Counted from the first letter of the stretch, positions 30,363 to 41,012 are shown. The stretch: 64,000 bases of DNA from Acetohalobium arabaticum DSM 5501 (GCF_000144695.1 NC_014378.1:780781-844780), one strand, 5' to 3'. The notes: a model not told the origin generated them from the letters alone. Translations and numbers: made by a program.

Positions 30363-31760
30363 ATGGAGATTATGACAGTTGATGATTTTATTTCAGAAAT
30401 AGATGGTAGATTGATTAGCGGTAATCTGAAGGAAGAGATTAAGCAGATATCTATTGACTCTAGAACAATTAACAGCGGAGAACTATTCTTTGCTATTAAA
30501 GGGGACAGATTTGACGGCCATGATTTTGTTATGGATGCTCTTAGAGCGGAAGCTGTAGGAGCGGTAGTTGATAATGAACAGGTTGAGAGATATAATAATG
30601 TTGATTCGGATGAAGTCATAATTGGAGTAGAGGATACTACTCGGGCGCTACAGGATTTAGCAGAGTATTATCGCAGTTTATTTGATATTCCAGTTATTGG
30701 AATAACTGGAAGTACTGGAAAAACTACGACTAAAGATTTAGTAGCTTCTGTATTGGAGACTAAATTTAAAACGTTGAAGACAGAAGGCAACTACAATAAT
30801 GAATTTGGGTTGCCTTTAACTCTATTTAGATTAGATTCTACTTATGAAGCAGTAGTGGTAGAACTGGCTATGAGAGGGTTAGGTGATATCAAAACTCTAT
30901 GTCAGATTGCACAGCCTCAGATTGGAGTTGTAACTAATGTAGGTTTAACCCATCTGGAGTGTTTAGGAAGTCAAGAGAATATAGCTAAGGCTAAAAGTGA
31001 ATTAGTAGAGAACCTACCCCCGACAGGAACTGCTATTTTAAATGGGGATGATAAATATGTACGTCAGATGGCAGATGAAACTAAGGCTGAGATCTTATAT
31101 TACGGACGGGAAAGTGGAAATAATCTGCAGGCTAGTAGAGTAGATAATTTAGGAGAGGCTGGTTTAAAGTTTAGAGTAAGTCGGCAGCTAGAGGAATTTA
31201 CAATAGACTTACCTTTAGCTGGAGAATATAATGTTTATAATGCTTTAGCAGCTGTTGGGGTGGGATTAAAGCTTGGATTGAATATAAATGAGATCCAACA
31301 GGGATTAGCTGAACCAGATTTAACGGGGATGAGAGGGGAAATTAAAGAACTTAAAGATGATATTACTCTTATCAATGATGCCTATAATGCCAATCCTACA
31401 TCAATGGAGGCGGGATTGGATTTATTGGTAGATATAGGTACTGATAAGGGAGGTTTGATTGCTGTTTTAGGTGATATGCTGGAGTTGGGTTCTGCTGCTG
31501 AAGAGGCCCACCGCCAAATAGGTAAGAAAGTTATTAACAAGAAAATAGATTATCTTTTAACAGTGGGAGATTTAGCTTCTTTAATTGGACAAGAAGCTAA
31601 AAAGTTAGGAATGGATAGCAGTAGGATATTTATCTGTGATGATAATCAAGAAATCAACCGGCAGTTGTTGCAGTTAATTAAGCCAGATGATACAATTTTA
31701 CTTAAAGGATCAAGAGGTATGAAGCTAGAAGAAGTAGAAAAAGCACTACTCGGAGACTGA
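30363..31760 (+). CDS. murF: UDP-MurNAc-tripeptide D-Ala-D-Ala ligase MurF
   Basis: About 465 residues. ATP-binding GITGSTGKTTTKDLV at about 115, EGNYNNEFGLPLTL and INDAYNANPTSMEAGL mark MurF. AGAGGTG at the end of murE and ATG 30363, one base after the murE stop, indicate translational coupling. It adds D-Ala-D-Ala to the muropeptide precursor. Confidence 0.95.
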   Translation: MEIMTVDDFISEIDGRLISGNLKEEIKQISIDSRTINSGELFFAIKGDRFDGHDFVMDALRAEAVGAVVDNEQVERYNNVDSDEVIIGVEDTTRALQDLAEYYRSLFDIPVIGITGSTGKTTTKDLVASVLETKFKTLKTEGNYNNEFGLPLTLFRLDSTYEAVVVELAMRGLGDIKTLCQIAQPQIGVVTNVGLTHLECLGSQENIAKAKSELVENLPPTGTAILNGDDKYVRQMADETKAEILYYGRESGNNLQASRVDNLGEAGLKFRVSRQLEEFTIDLPLAGEYNVYNALAAVGVGLKLGLNINEIQQGLAEPDLTGMRGEIKELKDDITLINDAYNANPTSMEAGLDLLVDIGTDKGGLIAVLGDMLELGSAAEEAHRQIGKKVINKKIDYLLTVGDLASLIGQEAKKLGMDSSRIFICDDNQEINRQLLQLIKPDDTILLKGSRGMKLEEVEKALLGD

Positions 31761-31776
31761 AGGAGGGGCTAGAATA

Positions 31777-32739
31777 TTGATTAACTTAATATATGCTGCA
31801 GCTACTGCTTTCATTATTACTTTATTGATTGGTCCAGTAATGATTAGCTTATTGCGGAGATTAAAATTTGGGCAGAATATTAGAGAAGTAGGTCCTAGAC
31901 GGCATTTTGAAAAGAGTGGAACTCCAACTATGGGTGGAGTTATTATTTTAGTATCTACTGTAGTTCCAGTTCTATTATTTACTGATATTACTCCAAAATT
32001 ATTTTGGGCTTTATTTGTGACCTTGAGCTATGGCTGTTTAGGGCTGTTGGATGATTCAATTAAGATTGTAGCTGATCGTTCATTAGGACTGCGGGCTATG
32101 CATAAATTATTGATACAGATTTTAATTGGTGGTCTACTTGGCTATAATGTTTTATATAATCTTAATATTAGTTCAGAACTTATAATTCCTTATCTGGGAA
32201 CAGTAATAGATTTAGGGATTTATTTTATTCCGTTTGTAATTTTAGTGGTAGTAGGAACCTCGAATGCTGTTAATTTAACTGATGGTCTTGATGGTTTAGC
32301 AGCCGGGGTGACTATTATAGTGGCCATTACTTATACAGTGATTAATTTAAAATTCGGTAATTATGATTTAGCTATCTTCACTACTTCAATTGTAGGTGCC
32401 TGTTTAGGTTTTGCCTGGTTTAATAGTTATCCAGCTCAGGTGTTTATGGGTGATACTGGTTCTTTGGCTTTAGGAGGAGCAATTGCAGTAGCCGCTGTTT
32501 TAACTCAAACTGAATTATTTTTAGTAATTATCGGTGGTGTTTATGTAATAGAAGCTTTATCAGTAATGATTCAAGTTATTTACTTTAAATTGACTGGTGG
32601 AAAACGGATCTTTAAGATGAGTCCGCTGCATCATCATTTTGAATTGAAAGGCTGGAAAGAGACTAAGGTTGTAATTCGCTTCTGGATTGTAGCAGCTATT
32701 CTATCATTAGTAGGCTTATTAGGTTTACAAGGGATTTAA
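31777..32739 (+). CDS. mraY: Phospho-MurNAc-pentapeptide transferase MraY
   Basis: 320 residues, about ten membrane segments. Catalytic sequence includes LGLLDDSIKI (Asp pair), NAVNLTDGLDGLA and MSPLHHHFELKGWKE. It transfers the precursor to undecaprenyl phosphate, forming lipid I. It starts with TTG 31777, eight bases behind AGGAGGGG; no ATG is better placed. Confidence 0.96.
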   Translation: MINLIYAAATAFIITLLIGPVMISLLRRLKFGQNIREVGPRRHFEKSGTPTMGGVIILVSTVVPVLLFTDITPKLFWALFVTLSYGCLGLLDDSIKIVADRSLGLRAMHKLLIQILIGGLLGYNVLYNLNISSELIIPYLGTVIDLGIYFIPFVILVVVGTSNAVNLTDGLDGLAAGVTIIVAITYTVINLKFGNYDLAIFTTSIVGACLGFAWFNSYPAQVFMGDTGSLALGGAIAVAAVLTQTELFLVIIGGVYVIEALSVMIQVIYFKLTGGKRIFKMSPLHHHFELKGWKETKVVIRFWIVAAILSLVGLLGLQGI

Positions 32740-32763
32740 TAAAAAAAGCAAGGTGGTATTGAG

Positions 32764-34128
32764 ATGAATTTAGCAGATAAAAAAGTAGTAGTTATTGGCT
32801 TAGGTAAAAGAACAGGGGTAGCTGCAGCAGAATTTTTAGTTAAACAGAAAGCAGAAGTTGTAGTTAGTGATATCAAATCGGCTGATGAATTGCAGAATGA
32901 ATTAGGAGAGTTGGCTGATTATGAAATAGATTTTGACTTAGGCGGCCACAGCAGCAAGGTGACTGATAATACTGACTTAATAGTTGTTAGTCCGGGAGTG
33001 CCCAGTGATATTCCAATCTTAGAAAAAGCTCAGAGTCTGGGGATTCCGGTTATCAGTGAAATAGAGTTGGCCTACCATTTTTGTTCAGCACCTATTATGG
33101 CTATTACTGGAACTAACGGTAAAACAACAACTACTACCTTAACTGGTGAGATCTTTACTGTTGCTCAAGAAGAAGTAAAGATTCGAGGAAATATTGGTTA
33201 CCCTTTGATTGAGGATATAACTTCGCTAACTGATAAGGGAGTAGTAGTTGCTGAAATTAGTTCTTTCCAGTTGGAGAATATTAGAGATTTCAGACCTAAA
33301 ATTAGTCTTATTTTAAATTTAACTCCGGACCACTTAAATCGTCACGGTACCTTTGAAGATTATATAGCAGCAAAAAAGAAGATATTTATTAATCAAACAG
33401 AGAGTGATTATACAGTTTTAAATTATGATGATGAATTAACCAGAGGTCTAGCAGATGAGACTGGAGGAGAGGTTATCTATTTTAGTCAACAGAGTAGACT
33501 GAATCATGGAATTTATGCAGCAGAAGGAAAGATAATTAATAATTTAACTGCTGATAATGAACCATTAATTCAGATAGATGAGACTGGAATTAAGGGACCA
33601 CATAATTTAGAGAATGCCTTAGGGGCGGTAGTAATTGCATTACTTAGGGGAATTGATGTGAAAATAATTCGGAAAGTGCTACAGGAGTTTAGCGGAATAG
33701 AACATCGGATTGAAGAAGTAGCAACAATAGAAGGAATAAAGTATATTAATGATTCTAAGGCTACCAATCCAGCAGCGGCAATTAAGGCTTTAGAGACTTT
33801 TTCTGCTCCTATAACCTTAATTGCTGGCGGAATGGATAAGAAGGCTGAACTTACAGATTTTGCTTTTAAGATAGAAGAGAATGTTCAGAATCTAATTCTG
33901 TTAGGAGAAACAGCAGAAAAAATTGAGGAATCAGTTACAGAATTTAGATTTAGTAATATTAAACAGGTTGATTCTATTAGTGAAGCAGTAAAGGAGGCTG
34001 AAGAAGTGAGCGTTAAAGGAAGTATAGTTTTATTAGCTCCTGGCTGTGCTAGTTGGGATATGTTTGGAAGTTATAAAGAAAGGGGTAATAGATTTAAAAA
34101 AGAAGTAATGGAGTTAAGGAGGAAGTAG
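32764..34128 (+). CDS. murD: UDP-MurNAc-L-Ala D-glutamate ligase MurD
   Basis: 454 residues. N-terminal Rossmann-like domain (KVVVIGLGKRTGVAAAEFL), ATP site AITGTNGKTTTTTLTGEI at about 115, LNLTPDHLNRHGTFEDY and NDSKATNPAAAIKAL. Adds D-Glu to UDP-MurNAc-L-Ala. AAGGTGG precedes ATG. Confidence 0.95.
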   Translation: MNLADKKVVVIGLGKRTGVAAAEFLVKQKAEVVVSDIKSADELQNELGELADYEIDFDLGGHSSKVTDNTDLIVVSPGVPSDIPILEKAQSLGIPVISEIELAYHFCSAPIMAITGTNGKTTTTTLTGEIFTVAQEEVKIRGNIGYPLIEDITSLTDKGVVVAEISSFQLENIRDFRPKISLILNLTPDHLNRHGTFEDYIAAKKKIFINQTESDYTVLNYDDELTRGLADETGGEVIYFSQQSRLNHGIYAAEGKIINNLTADNEPLIQIDETGIKGPHNLENALGAVVIALLRGIDVKIIRKVLQEFSGIEHRIEEVATIEGIKYINDSKATNPAAAIKALETFSAPITLIAGGMDKKAELTDFAFKIEENVQNLILLGETAEKIEESVTEFRFSNIKQVDSISEAVKEAEEVSVKGSIVLLAPGCASWDMFGSYKERGNRFKKEVMELRRK

Positions 34129-34129
34129 A

Positions 34130-35215
34130 ATGGAGAAGACAAAACCCCCTGATTTAATTATCTTTTTTACAATGATAACTTTATTGGGAATTGGAATTGT
34201 AATGGTATTTAGTTCTACTTCAATCCGTGCTTATGCTAATTATGGTGATAGCTTTTATTTTCTCAAAAAACAGTTTATCTGGTCAATAATTGGGATTGGA
34301 GCTATGATCTTTTTTATGACTATAAATTACAATTTATACAAGAATTTGGCTAGACTAGGTATTATGATCAGTGTTGGTCTCTTAGTTGCAGTTTTAATCT
34401 TTGGTAAAGTAGTAGGAGGTTCACAGCGCTGGTTGAACCTCGGTTTTATGCGGATGCAGCCTTCGGAAATTATTAAGTTATCTATTGTTATCTATATGGC
34501 CAGATATCTATCGATTAAACAGAATCAATTGGATGATTTTTTGCATGGGTTAGGACCGCCATTATTCATTTTGGCATTAATCTGTGGTTTAATTCTTCTA
34601 CAGCCGGATTTAGGTACAACAGTAGCCATTGGCGGTACAGTAATGGTAATGTTTGTAGCGGCTGGAGTTAGATTTAAACATTTGGCTTGGCTGGCTTCGG
34701 TTGGTTTGTTAGGGGTTATTTATCTAATTCTTAGTGCACCATATCGGATGCAGAGATTTTTAGCCTTTCTCGATCCCTGGAAGGACCCACTAGATTCAGG
34801 CTTTCATATTATCCAGTCGCTTTATGCTCTAGGTTCGGGAGGTTTATTTGGAGTCGGGATTGGTCAGAGCAAGCAGAAATTCTTTTATCTGCCTGAACCA
34901 GGAACTGACTTTATCTTTGCTATTATTGGTGAGGAGTTAGGATTTTTAGGCGCAGTGGTGGTAGTATTATTATTCTTTCTTTTTGCCTGGAGAGGGTTAC
35001 GAATAGCAGCAGAAGCTCCTGATGTCTTCAGTAGTTTACTGGCGGTAGGAATTACTACTATGATTACTCTGCAAGCAGTAATTAATATTGGAGTAGTAAC
35101 CGGTTCAATGCCGGTTACTGGAATGACACTGCCCTTTATCAGTTATGGAGGATCTTCATTGGTTATTATGTTATCAGGAGTAGGAGTTTTATTGAATATA
35201 TCGCGCCATGTTTAA
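34130..35215 (+). CDS. ftsW: Septal peptidoglycan glycosyltransferase FtsW (SEDS family)
   Basis: 361 residues, about ten membrane segments. SEDS family signatures: GGSQRWLNLGFMRMQPSE at about 102, the DLGTTVAI region and the C-terminal PVTGMTLPFISYGGSSL. It polymerises lipid II at the septum, working with the class B PBP upstream. It begins one base after the murD stop. Confidence 0.95.
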   Translation: MEKTKPPDLIIFFTMITLLGIGIVMVFSSTSIRAYANYGDSFYFLKKQFIWSIIGIGAMIFFMTINYNLYKNLARLGIMISVGLLVAVLIFGKVVGGSQRWLNLGFMRMQPSEIIKLSIVIYMARYLSIKQNQLDDFLHGLGPPLFILALICGLILLQPDLGTTVAIGGTVMVMFVAAGVRFKHLAWLASVGLLGVIYLILSAPYRMQRFLAFLDPWKDPLDSGFHIIQSLYALGSGGLFGVGIGQSKQKFFYLPEPGTDFIFAIIGEELGFLGAVVVVLLFFLFAWRGLRIAAEAPDVFSSLLAVGITTMITLQAVINIGVVTGSMPVTGMTLPFISYGGSSLVIMLSGVGVLLNISRHV

Positions 35216-35229
35216 TTAGGAGTGATTAA

Positions 35230-36336
35230 ATGAAAGCTATTATTACTGGCGGAGGCACTGGCGGTCATATTTATCCTGGATTGGCTATTGCTCGCAATAT
35301 TGAAGCGGAATATGAAAATCCAGAGATATTATTTGTAGGTAATGCTGAAGGATTGGAAGCAGAGATTGTTCCTCAGGCTGGCTATGAGCTAAAGACTGTT
35401 CCTTGTCAGGGTCTGCCGCGAGAATTATCGATAAAGATTTTGGAAAGCTTAATTTTAACCGGATTAGGAGTCTGGAAAGCAAGAGAGATAATTACTTCTT
35501 TCCAGCCGGATATAGTGATTGGAACCGGCGGTTATGTCAGCGGTCCAGTAGTATTAGCAGCTGCTTTAATGGGCAAGAAGACAATCATACAAGAACAGAA
35601 TGCTTATCCTGGATTGACCAATAGATTACTTGCCTATCTGGTAGATAAAGTTATGTTGAGCCATCAGGATGCTGAGGATTACTTTACTAGTCGGGCTGAC
35701 TTTATCTGGACTGGAAATCCGATTCGACCGGAAATTATGACGGCTAGAAAGGAAGCAAGCTGTAACAAGTTAGGATTGGATAGTAAGCGGAAAATTATTC
35801 TAAGTTTTGGCGGTAGCCGGGGGGCTAGAAGTATAAATCAGGCTATGGAAGAAGTTTATAGGTTAGCTCAGAGAAATTCTCAGCTACAGATTCTACATAT
35901 AACCGGCAAGAATGAGTTCGACCGGGTCCAAGAGGTTGCTGCCAAGCTGGGTATAACTGAGCTAGATACAGGAAATATTATTATTAAACCTTATCTTTAT
36001 GATATGGCAGCTGGATTAGCAGCGGCTGATTTAGTTATTTCCCGGGCAGGTGCTACAGGATTAGCTGAGATAACTGCCCGGGGTATTCCGGCTATTCTAA
36101 TTCCTTATCCGCATGCTGCTGAAAACCATCAGGTGCATAATGCCCGTGCTTTAGAAAAAGAGGGAGCAGCTAAAGTGATTTTGGACCAGAATTTAACAGG
36201 AAAAAGGCTGGTAGAAGAAGTTAAAAACTTAATCTTTACTGATAAGAAATTAGAAAGAATGGCTCGAGCCAGTAAAAGATTAGGTAAGCCGCAGGCAGGA
36301 GCCAATATACTTCAATTAGTTAAAGAGTTAGTTTGA
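35230..36336 (+). CDS. murG: UDP-GlcNAc lipid I transferase MurG
   Basis: 368 residues. GT-B fold: TGGGTGGHIYPGLAIA at about 6, TGGYVSGPVVLAA, SFGGSRGARSIN and a C-terminal SRAGATGLAEITARGIPAILIP. Forms lipid II on the inner membrane face. A 138-base gap without clear signals follows before murC. Confidence 0.95.
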   Translation: MKAIITGGGTGGHIYPGLAIARNIEAEYENPEILFVGNAEGLEAEIVPQAGYELKTVPCQGLPRELSIKILESLILTGLGVWKAREIITSFQPDIVIGTGGYVSGPVVLAAALMGKKTIIQEQNAYPGLTNRLLAYLVDKVMLSHQDAEDYFTSRADFIWTGNPIRPEIMTARKEASCNKLGLDSKRKIILSFGGSRGARSINQAMEEVYRLAQRNSQLQILHITGKNEFDRVQEVAAKLGITELDTGNIIIKPYLYDMAAGLAAADLVISRAGATGLAEITARGIPAILIPYPHAAENHQVHNARALEKEGAAKVILDQNLTGKRLVEEVKNLIFTDKKLERMARASKRLGKPQAGANILQLVKELV

Positions 36337-36474
36337 TTTTTAATCTGCTCTGGGATATAGTAAATTAAATTGGTTTATTATAAATCTGGACAAGTCTAAT
36401 TTAACGTTTTAATGAATTGCTGCATATTATACCATATGTGATGAGGATAGATAAAAAAGGAGTTGAAAAAGATT

Positions 36475-37884
36475 ATGGAGGATGAGGCCCGGATTCATTT
36501 AATCGGTATTGGTGGCATCGGGATGAGCGGTATTGCCAATCTTTTACTTGATTTAGGATATGAAGTAAGCGGTTCGGATATAAAGGAGTCAGATATTGTT
36601 ACTGATTTACAGCAGAAAGGAGCTAAAGTAAGTATTGGCCATCAGGCTTCCAACATAGAAGGGGCAGATGAAGTTGTTCTTTCTTCGGCAATTCCTGAAG
36701 ATAATCCGGAATTGGTTAAAGCTAAAAAAGAGGGGTTACCTATTTTGAAAAGGGCTGAGATGGTTGGAAAATTAATGTCCAAACAGCAGGGGATATCCAT
36801 TTCGGGAACCCACGGTAAAACAACAACAACTGCAATGGCGGCTACAGTTTTGGAAAAGAATAGTCTGGATTCGACAATATTAGTAGGCGGTAAATTAGAT
36901 TTAATATCTGGCAGTAATGCTAAATTAGGTACTGGTGATTATTTTATAACAGAAGCTGATGAAAGTGACGGTTCTTTATTATTCATGGATCCTAAGATAG
37001 GTGTAGTTACTAATATTGAAGCTGATCATCTGGATTATTATGAATCCTGTAGTGAAATAATAGATACCTTCAGTAAATTTTTAAATAGTCTGCCGTCTGA
37101 TGGAGTAGGAATAGTTTCGTTGGATGATAATGAAATAAGAGACATGGTTGACAGAGTAGATACCGATCTAATAACCTATGGCTTAAATAATAAAGCAGAA
37201 ATAATGGCTAAAGATATTGAACTGCAGGAGTTCGGTTCGAAGTCTGTTATTTATCGTTATCAAGATAGATTAGGTGAATTAAAGCTTAATGTACCCGGAA
37301 AACATAATCTTTCTAATGCTTTAGCTGTTATTGGAATCGGATTACATATCGGTTTAGAATTTTCAAAAATTGCTGAAGCGCTAAAGGATTTTACCGGAGT
37401 AAAACGCCGATTTGAAAAACTGGGTAAGTATCGTGGAGCTGTTTTAGTTGATGATTATGCCCATCATCCAACGGAACTGGAGGCTACTTTAGCAGCAGCC
37501 AATAATATGGATTTTGAACGAATAATTGCTGTCTTTCAGCCGCACCGATATACACGGACTAAGTTTCTGTTAGAAGAGTTCAGCCTGGCTTTTGGTGATG
37601 CTGATGAAGTGATTATTACCGATATCTATGCCAGCGGTGAAGAACCGATTCCGGGAGTAAAAGCAGAGAAGATTGCTGAATTGATTAACCAACGTGTATT
37701 CCAGAAGGCCAAATTCATTGCTGAACTTGATAAAGTTTATGATTATCTAAAGGACCGTATTGGAGCTGGAGACTTAGTTCTAACTTTAGGAGCAGGTGAT
37801 GTCTGGAAAGTAGGAGATAGATTAGCTTCTAATCGGGTAGAGACTATTGTAAATAGTCCTGAGGAATTAACAATGGAGGTTTAA
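36475..37884 (+). CDS. murC: UDP-MurNAc L-alanine ligase MurC
   Basis: About 469 residues. N-terminal LIGIGGIGMSGIANLL, ATP site ISGTHGKTTTTAM at about 110, EADESDGSLL and DDYAHHPTELEATL identify MurC. ATG 36475 is preferred; an in-frame TTG 36463 touches the AAAAGGAG site. The spacing to ATG is about twelve bases, slightly long. Confidence 0.95.
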   Translation: MEDEARIHLIGIGGIGMSGIANLLLDLGYEVSGSDIKESDIVTDLQQKGAKVSIGHQASNIEGADEVVLSSAIPEDNPELVKAKKEGLPILKRAEMVGKLMSKQQGISISGTHGKTTTTAMAATVLEKNSLDSTILVGGKLDLISGSNAKLGTGDYFITEADESDGSLLFMDPKIGVVTNIEADHLDYYESCSEIIDTFSKFLNSLPSDGVGIVSLDDNEIRDMVDRVDTDLITYGLNNKAEIMAKDIELQEFGSKSVIYRYQDRLGELKLNVPGKHNLSNALAVIGIGLHIGLEFSKIAEALKDFTGVKRRFEKLGKYRGAVLVDDYAHHPTELEATLAAANNMDFERIIAVFQPHRYTRTKFLLEEFSLAFGDADEVIITDIYASGEEPIPGVKAEKIAELINQRVFQKAKFIAELDKVYDYLKDRIGAGDLVLTLGAGDVWKVGDRLASNRVETIVNSPEELTMEV

Positions 37885-37887
37885 GCT

Positions 37888-38793
37888 ATGAAAGAATCAA
37901 TTAAACAGGAATTAAAGTCGAAGGTTAAGGGGAAGATAAGCTTTGAGGAATCATTAAAGAATCATACCTCTTTTCAAGTGGGCGGGCCTGCTGAAGTCTT
38001 GATTATTCCTCAGGATATTGATGATTTACAGCAGCTTATGGTCTATTTAAATAGAACCGGAGTTGAACATACAGTAATCGGCAACGGGACTAATTTATTG
38101 GTATCTGACCAGGGAATTTCAGGAGTAGTGATTAAATTAGTTGGCGGAATAGATGGGGTTGAAATTCAGAAGCAAAGAATTACTGCCGGCGGAGGAGCAT
38201 CACTACCAGTAGTTGCTAAACAGGCTGCTAAGGTAGGATTAAGCGGGTTGGAATTTGCCTCTGGACTGCCGGCAACAGTAGGAGGAGCTACAGTGATGAA
38301 TGCTGGTCTTAAGAGTTTAAATCATATTAGTAAAGTTATAGATAAAGTGCGAGTAGTTTCTTCTACTGGAGAATTACAGATATTTGATTCTAGTGAATGT
38401 GAGTTTGGATATAGACAGAGTAGATTTCAGTTAGCAGATTCAGTTATAGTTGGAGTAGAGATGATACTTAAGCCTAAACCTAAAGAAAAAATCCAATCTA
38501 AAATGGAAGAATTGATTGCTAAACGTAAGAAGAGTCAGCCGCTTAAGATGCCTAATGCTGGATGTATTTTTAAGAATCCTAGTTCTGCTTCAGCAGGGAG
38601 ATTAATTGATGAAGCAGGCGGCAAAGGAATGCAGATTGGAGGCGCTGTAGTTTCTTCTAAACATGCTAATTTTATTGTAAATAAAGATAATGCAACAGCT
38701 CAAGATATAATGGATTTGATCGATGAAGTGAAGACTTTAGTTAAGGAGGAGTATGGTTTAGAATTGGTGTGTGAGGTGCAGATTATTTCTTGA
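37888..38793 (+). CDS. murB: UDP-N-acetylenolpyruvoylglucosamine reductase MurB
   Basis: 301 residues, type II length. FAD site GNGTNLLVSDQGISGVVIKL at about 71, GLEFASGLPATVGGATVMNAG at about 127 (shown for location; catalytic Ser in ..GCIFKNPSS), C-terminal HANFIVN. It lies three bases after murC. Reduces the enolpyruvyl group using NADPH. Confidence 0.95.
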   Translation: MKESIKQELKSKVKGKISFEESLKNHTSFQVGGPAEVLIIPQDIDDLQQLMVYLNRTGVEHTVIGNGTNLLVSDQGISGVVIKLVGGIDGVEIQKQRITAGGGASLPVVAKQAAKVGLSGLEFASGLPATVGGATVMNAGLKSLNHISKVIDKVRVVSSTGELQIFDSSECEFGYRQSRFQLADSVIVGVEMILKPKPKEKIQSKMEELIAKRKKSQPLKMPNAGCIFKNPSSASAGRLIDEAGGKGMQIGGAVVSSKHANFIVNKDNATAQDIMDLIDEVKTLVKEEYGLELVCEVQIIS

Positions 38794-38808
38794 TAGGAGG
38801 TGAAATTG

Positions 38809-40074
38809 ATGTCTAGTTTTATAGTTGAAGGCGGTAATCGTTTAACTGGTGAAGTAGAGATTAGTGGGGCTAAGAATGCAGTGCTTCCTATTTTAGCCGG
38901 GACTGCGTTATCGTCGGGGGAAAATTCTATTCATCAAGTTCCTAAGCTGCGTGATGTACGAGTGATGAAAGAGGTTTTAGAAAGCTTAGGAGCTGAAGTT
39001 AGCCAAGAAGATGATGTTATTACTGTTAATTCACGGTTAATAGATTCCTGTGAGATTGCTGAAGCATTAATGCGTAAGATGCGGGCAACTGTTTTCTTAA
39101 TGGGACCGCTGTTGGCTCGATTTAACCAGGTCCGTATTTCTCAACCAGGCGGCTGTAGTATTGGTCCGCGGCCGATTGATCTACATATCAAAGGCTTAAA
39201 GGCATTAGGAGCTAAATTTACAGAGGGGCATGGATATTTAGAAGTAAAGGCTGATAAGTTAGTTGGAGCAGATATTCATCTTGATTTTCCCAGTGTTGGA
39301 GCAACGGAAAATATTATGATGGCTGCGACTAAGGCTAAAGGAACTACTGTTCTTAGGAATGCTGCTAAGGAACCGGAAATTATAGATTTGCAGAATTTTC
39401 TAAACTGTATGGGAGCTGAAATTCGGGGTGCTGGAACGGATATGATTAAGATAAAAGGGGTTGAAAAATTACAGTCAATTAATTATACAGTGATTCCGGA
39501 TCGAATTGAAACGGGTACTTTTATGGTGGCTGCTGCAATAACTAATGGTGAAGTCTTGCTACAGAATGTGATTCCGGAACATATAGAACCTGTAATTGCT
39601 AAATTAATCGAGGCAGGCGTGGAGATTAAGTATGATCAGGATCAGATTAAGGTAACCGGAGTTCCGAAAGTAAAGGCTGTTGATGTTAAGACTCTGCCTT
39701 ATCCTGGATTTCCAACAGATATGCAGCCCCAATTTATGGCTCTGTTATCAGTGGCTGAAGGTACCAGTGTAATTACTGAGACTATCTTCGAGAATAGATT
39801 TAAGCATGCTGATGAATTAAGGAGAATGGGAGCAGATATAAAGATAGAAAGCAGATCTGCTATTATCGAAGGGATTGATAATCTATCAGGAACAGTTGTA
39901 GAAGCAAGTGATCTTAGGGCTGGAGCAGCTTTGGTATTAGCAGGATTAGTAGCAGAAAATAAAACTGAAATCAAAGATATATATCATATTGATCGTGGTT
40001 ATGAAGACTTGGAAGAGAAGATAGATAGATTAGGCGGTCAGATTAGTCGGGTAAAGGAGGAGCCTAATGAATAA
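38809..40074 (+). CDS. murA: UDP-GlcNAc 1-carboxyvinyltransferase MurA
   Basis: About 421 residues. EPSP-synthase fold, SGAKNAVLPILAGTAL at about 18, the fosfomycin-target cysteine in QPGGCSIGPRPIDLH (Cys present), and NRFKHADELRRMGADI. AGGAGG at 38795-38800 points to ATG 38809 rather than GTG 38800. Commits UDP-GlcNAc to wall synthesis. It overlaps ddl by eight bases. Confidence 0.95.
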   Translation: MSSFIVEGGNRLTGEVEISGAKNAVLPILAGTALSSGENSIHQVPKLRDVRVMKEVLESLGAEVSQEDDVITVNSRLIDSCEIAEALMRKMRATVFLMGPLLARFNQVRISQPGGCSIGPRPIDLHIKGLKALGAKFTEGHGYLEVKADKLVGADIHLDFPSVGATENIMMAATKAKGTTVLRNAAKEPEIIDLQNFLNCMGAEIRGAGTDMIKIKGVEKLQSINYTVIPDRIETGTFMVAAAITNGEVLLQNVIPEHIEPVIAKLIEAGVEIKYDQDQIKVTGVPKVKAVDVKTLPYPGFPTDMQPQFMALLSVAEGTSVITETIFENRFKHADELRRMGADIKIESRSAIIEGIDNLSGTVVEASDLRAGAALVLAGLVAENKTEIKDIYHIDRGYEDLEEKIDRLGGQISRVKEEPNE

Positions 40075-41002
40075 GAGAGTAGCTGTTATCCGAGGTGGTA
40101 GATCTAAGGAGCGGGACATTTCTTTAAAGACGGGTAAAGCTGTTTATGAGGCTTTAGAGACAGAAGGAGTAGATGTTATAGCTTTAGATCCTGAGGAGGA
40201 AAATTTTTATCAACAATTAACAACTGAAGAGATAGATGTAGCATTTATTGCTCTTCATGGAAGATATGGAGAAGATGGTACAATTCAAGGCTTATTTGAG
40301 ATGATGGATATTCCCTATACAGGATCTGGAGTTTTAGCCAGTTCACTGGCTATGGATAAGATAATTTCAAAAAAATTATTCCAACAGGAAGGAGTTTTGA
40401 CTCCAGAATTCAAAGTCATAAGTAGGAATAATTGGGATCAACAGGCTGAAAAGTTATTAACAGAATTAAAGATTGAACTGGATCTTCCGGTAGTAGTTAA
40501 ACCGGCTTTAGAAGGTTCGAGTCTAGGTCTATCAATTATAAAAAAGAGAGAAAACTTAGCAACAGCAGTTGATACAGCCTTTGAATATGATAATGAAGTC
40601 TTAGTTGAAAAGTATATTGCAGGAAAAGAGATTACTATAGGAATTTTAGGCAATCAAGATTTATCAGTATTACCGATAATAGAGATTAAGCCTAAAACAG
40701 GGGCTTATGATTTCGAAGCTAAATATACTAAAGGGATGACAGAATTTGTTATTCCAGCCCAATTAGAAGAAGAAATTTATAATCAAGCTCAAAAGATAGC
40801 TAATAAAGCCTATCGAGTTTTAAAGTGTTCAGGAATGGCTAGAGCTGATTTGATTGTTTCTAAAGAAGGTAAACCTTATGTATTGGAGGTTAATACTATT
40901 CCTGGAATGACCGAGACTAGTCTTTTGCCACAGGCTGCACAGGCAGCAGGTATTGACTTTCCGGAGTTAGTACTTGAAATTTTGGAATATGCTGTGAAAT
41001 GA
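40067..41002 (+). CDS. ddl: D-alanine-D-alanine ligase
   Basis: 311 residues. RGGRSKERDISLKTG at the start, ALHGRYGEDGTIQGL, ATP-grasp PVVVKPALEGSSLGLS at about 140 and the metal-binding end VLEVNTIPGMTETSLLPQ. The Tyr in IPYTGSG marks a D-Ala-D-Ala rather than D-Ala-D-Lac preference. It overlaps the murA end, with its AAGGAGG site inside murA. Confidence 0.95.
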   Translation: MNKRVAVIRGGRSKERDISLKTGKAVYEALETEGVDVIALDPEEENFYQQLTTEEIDVAFIALHGRYGEDGTIQGLFEMMDIPYTGSGVLASSLAMDKIISKKLFQQEGVLTPEFKVISRNNWDQQAEKLLTELKIELDLPVVVKPALEGSSLGLSIIKKRENLATAVDTAFEYDNEVLVEKYIAGKEITIGILGNQDLSVLPIIEIKPKTGAYDFEAKYTKGMTEFVIPAQLEEEIYNQAQKIANKAYRVLKCSGMARADLIVSKEGKPYVLEVNTIPGMTETSLLPQAAQAAGIDFPELVLEILEYAVK

Positions 41003-41012
41003 TTCTATATTC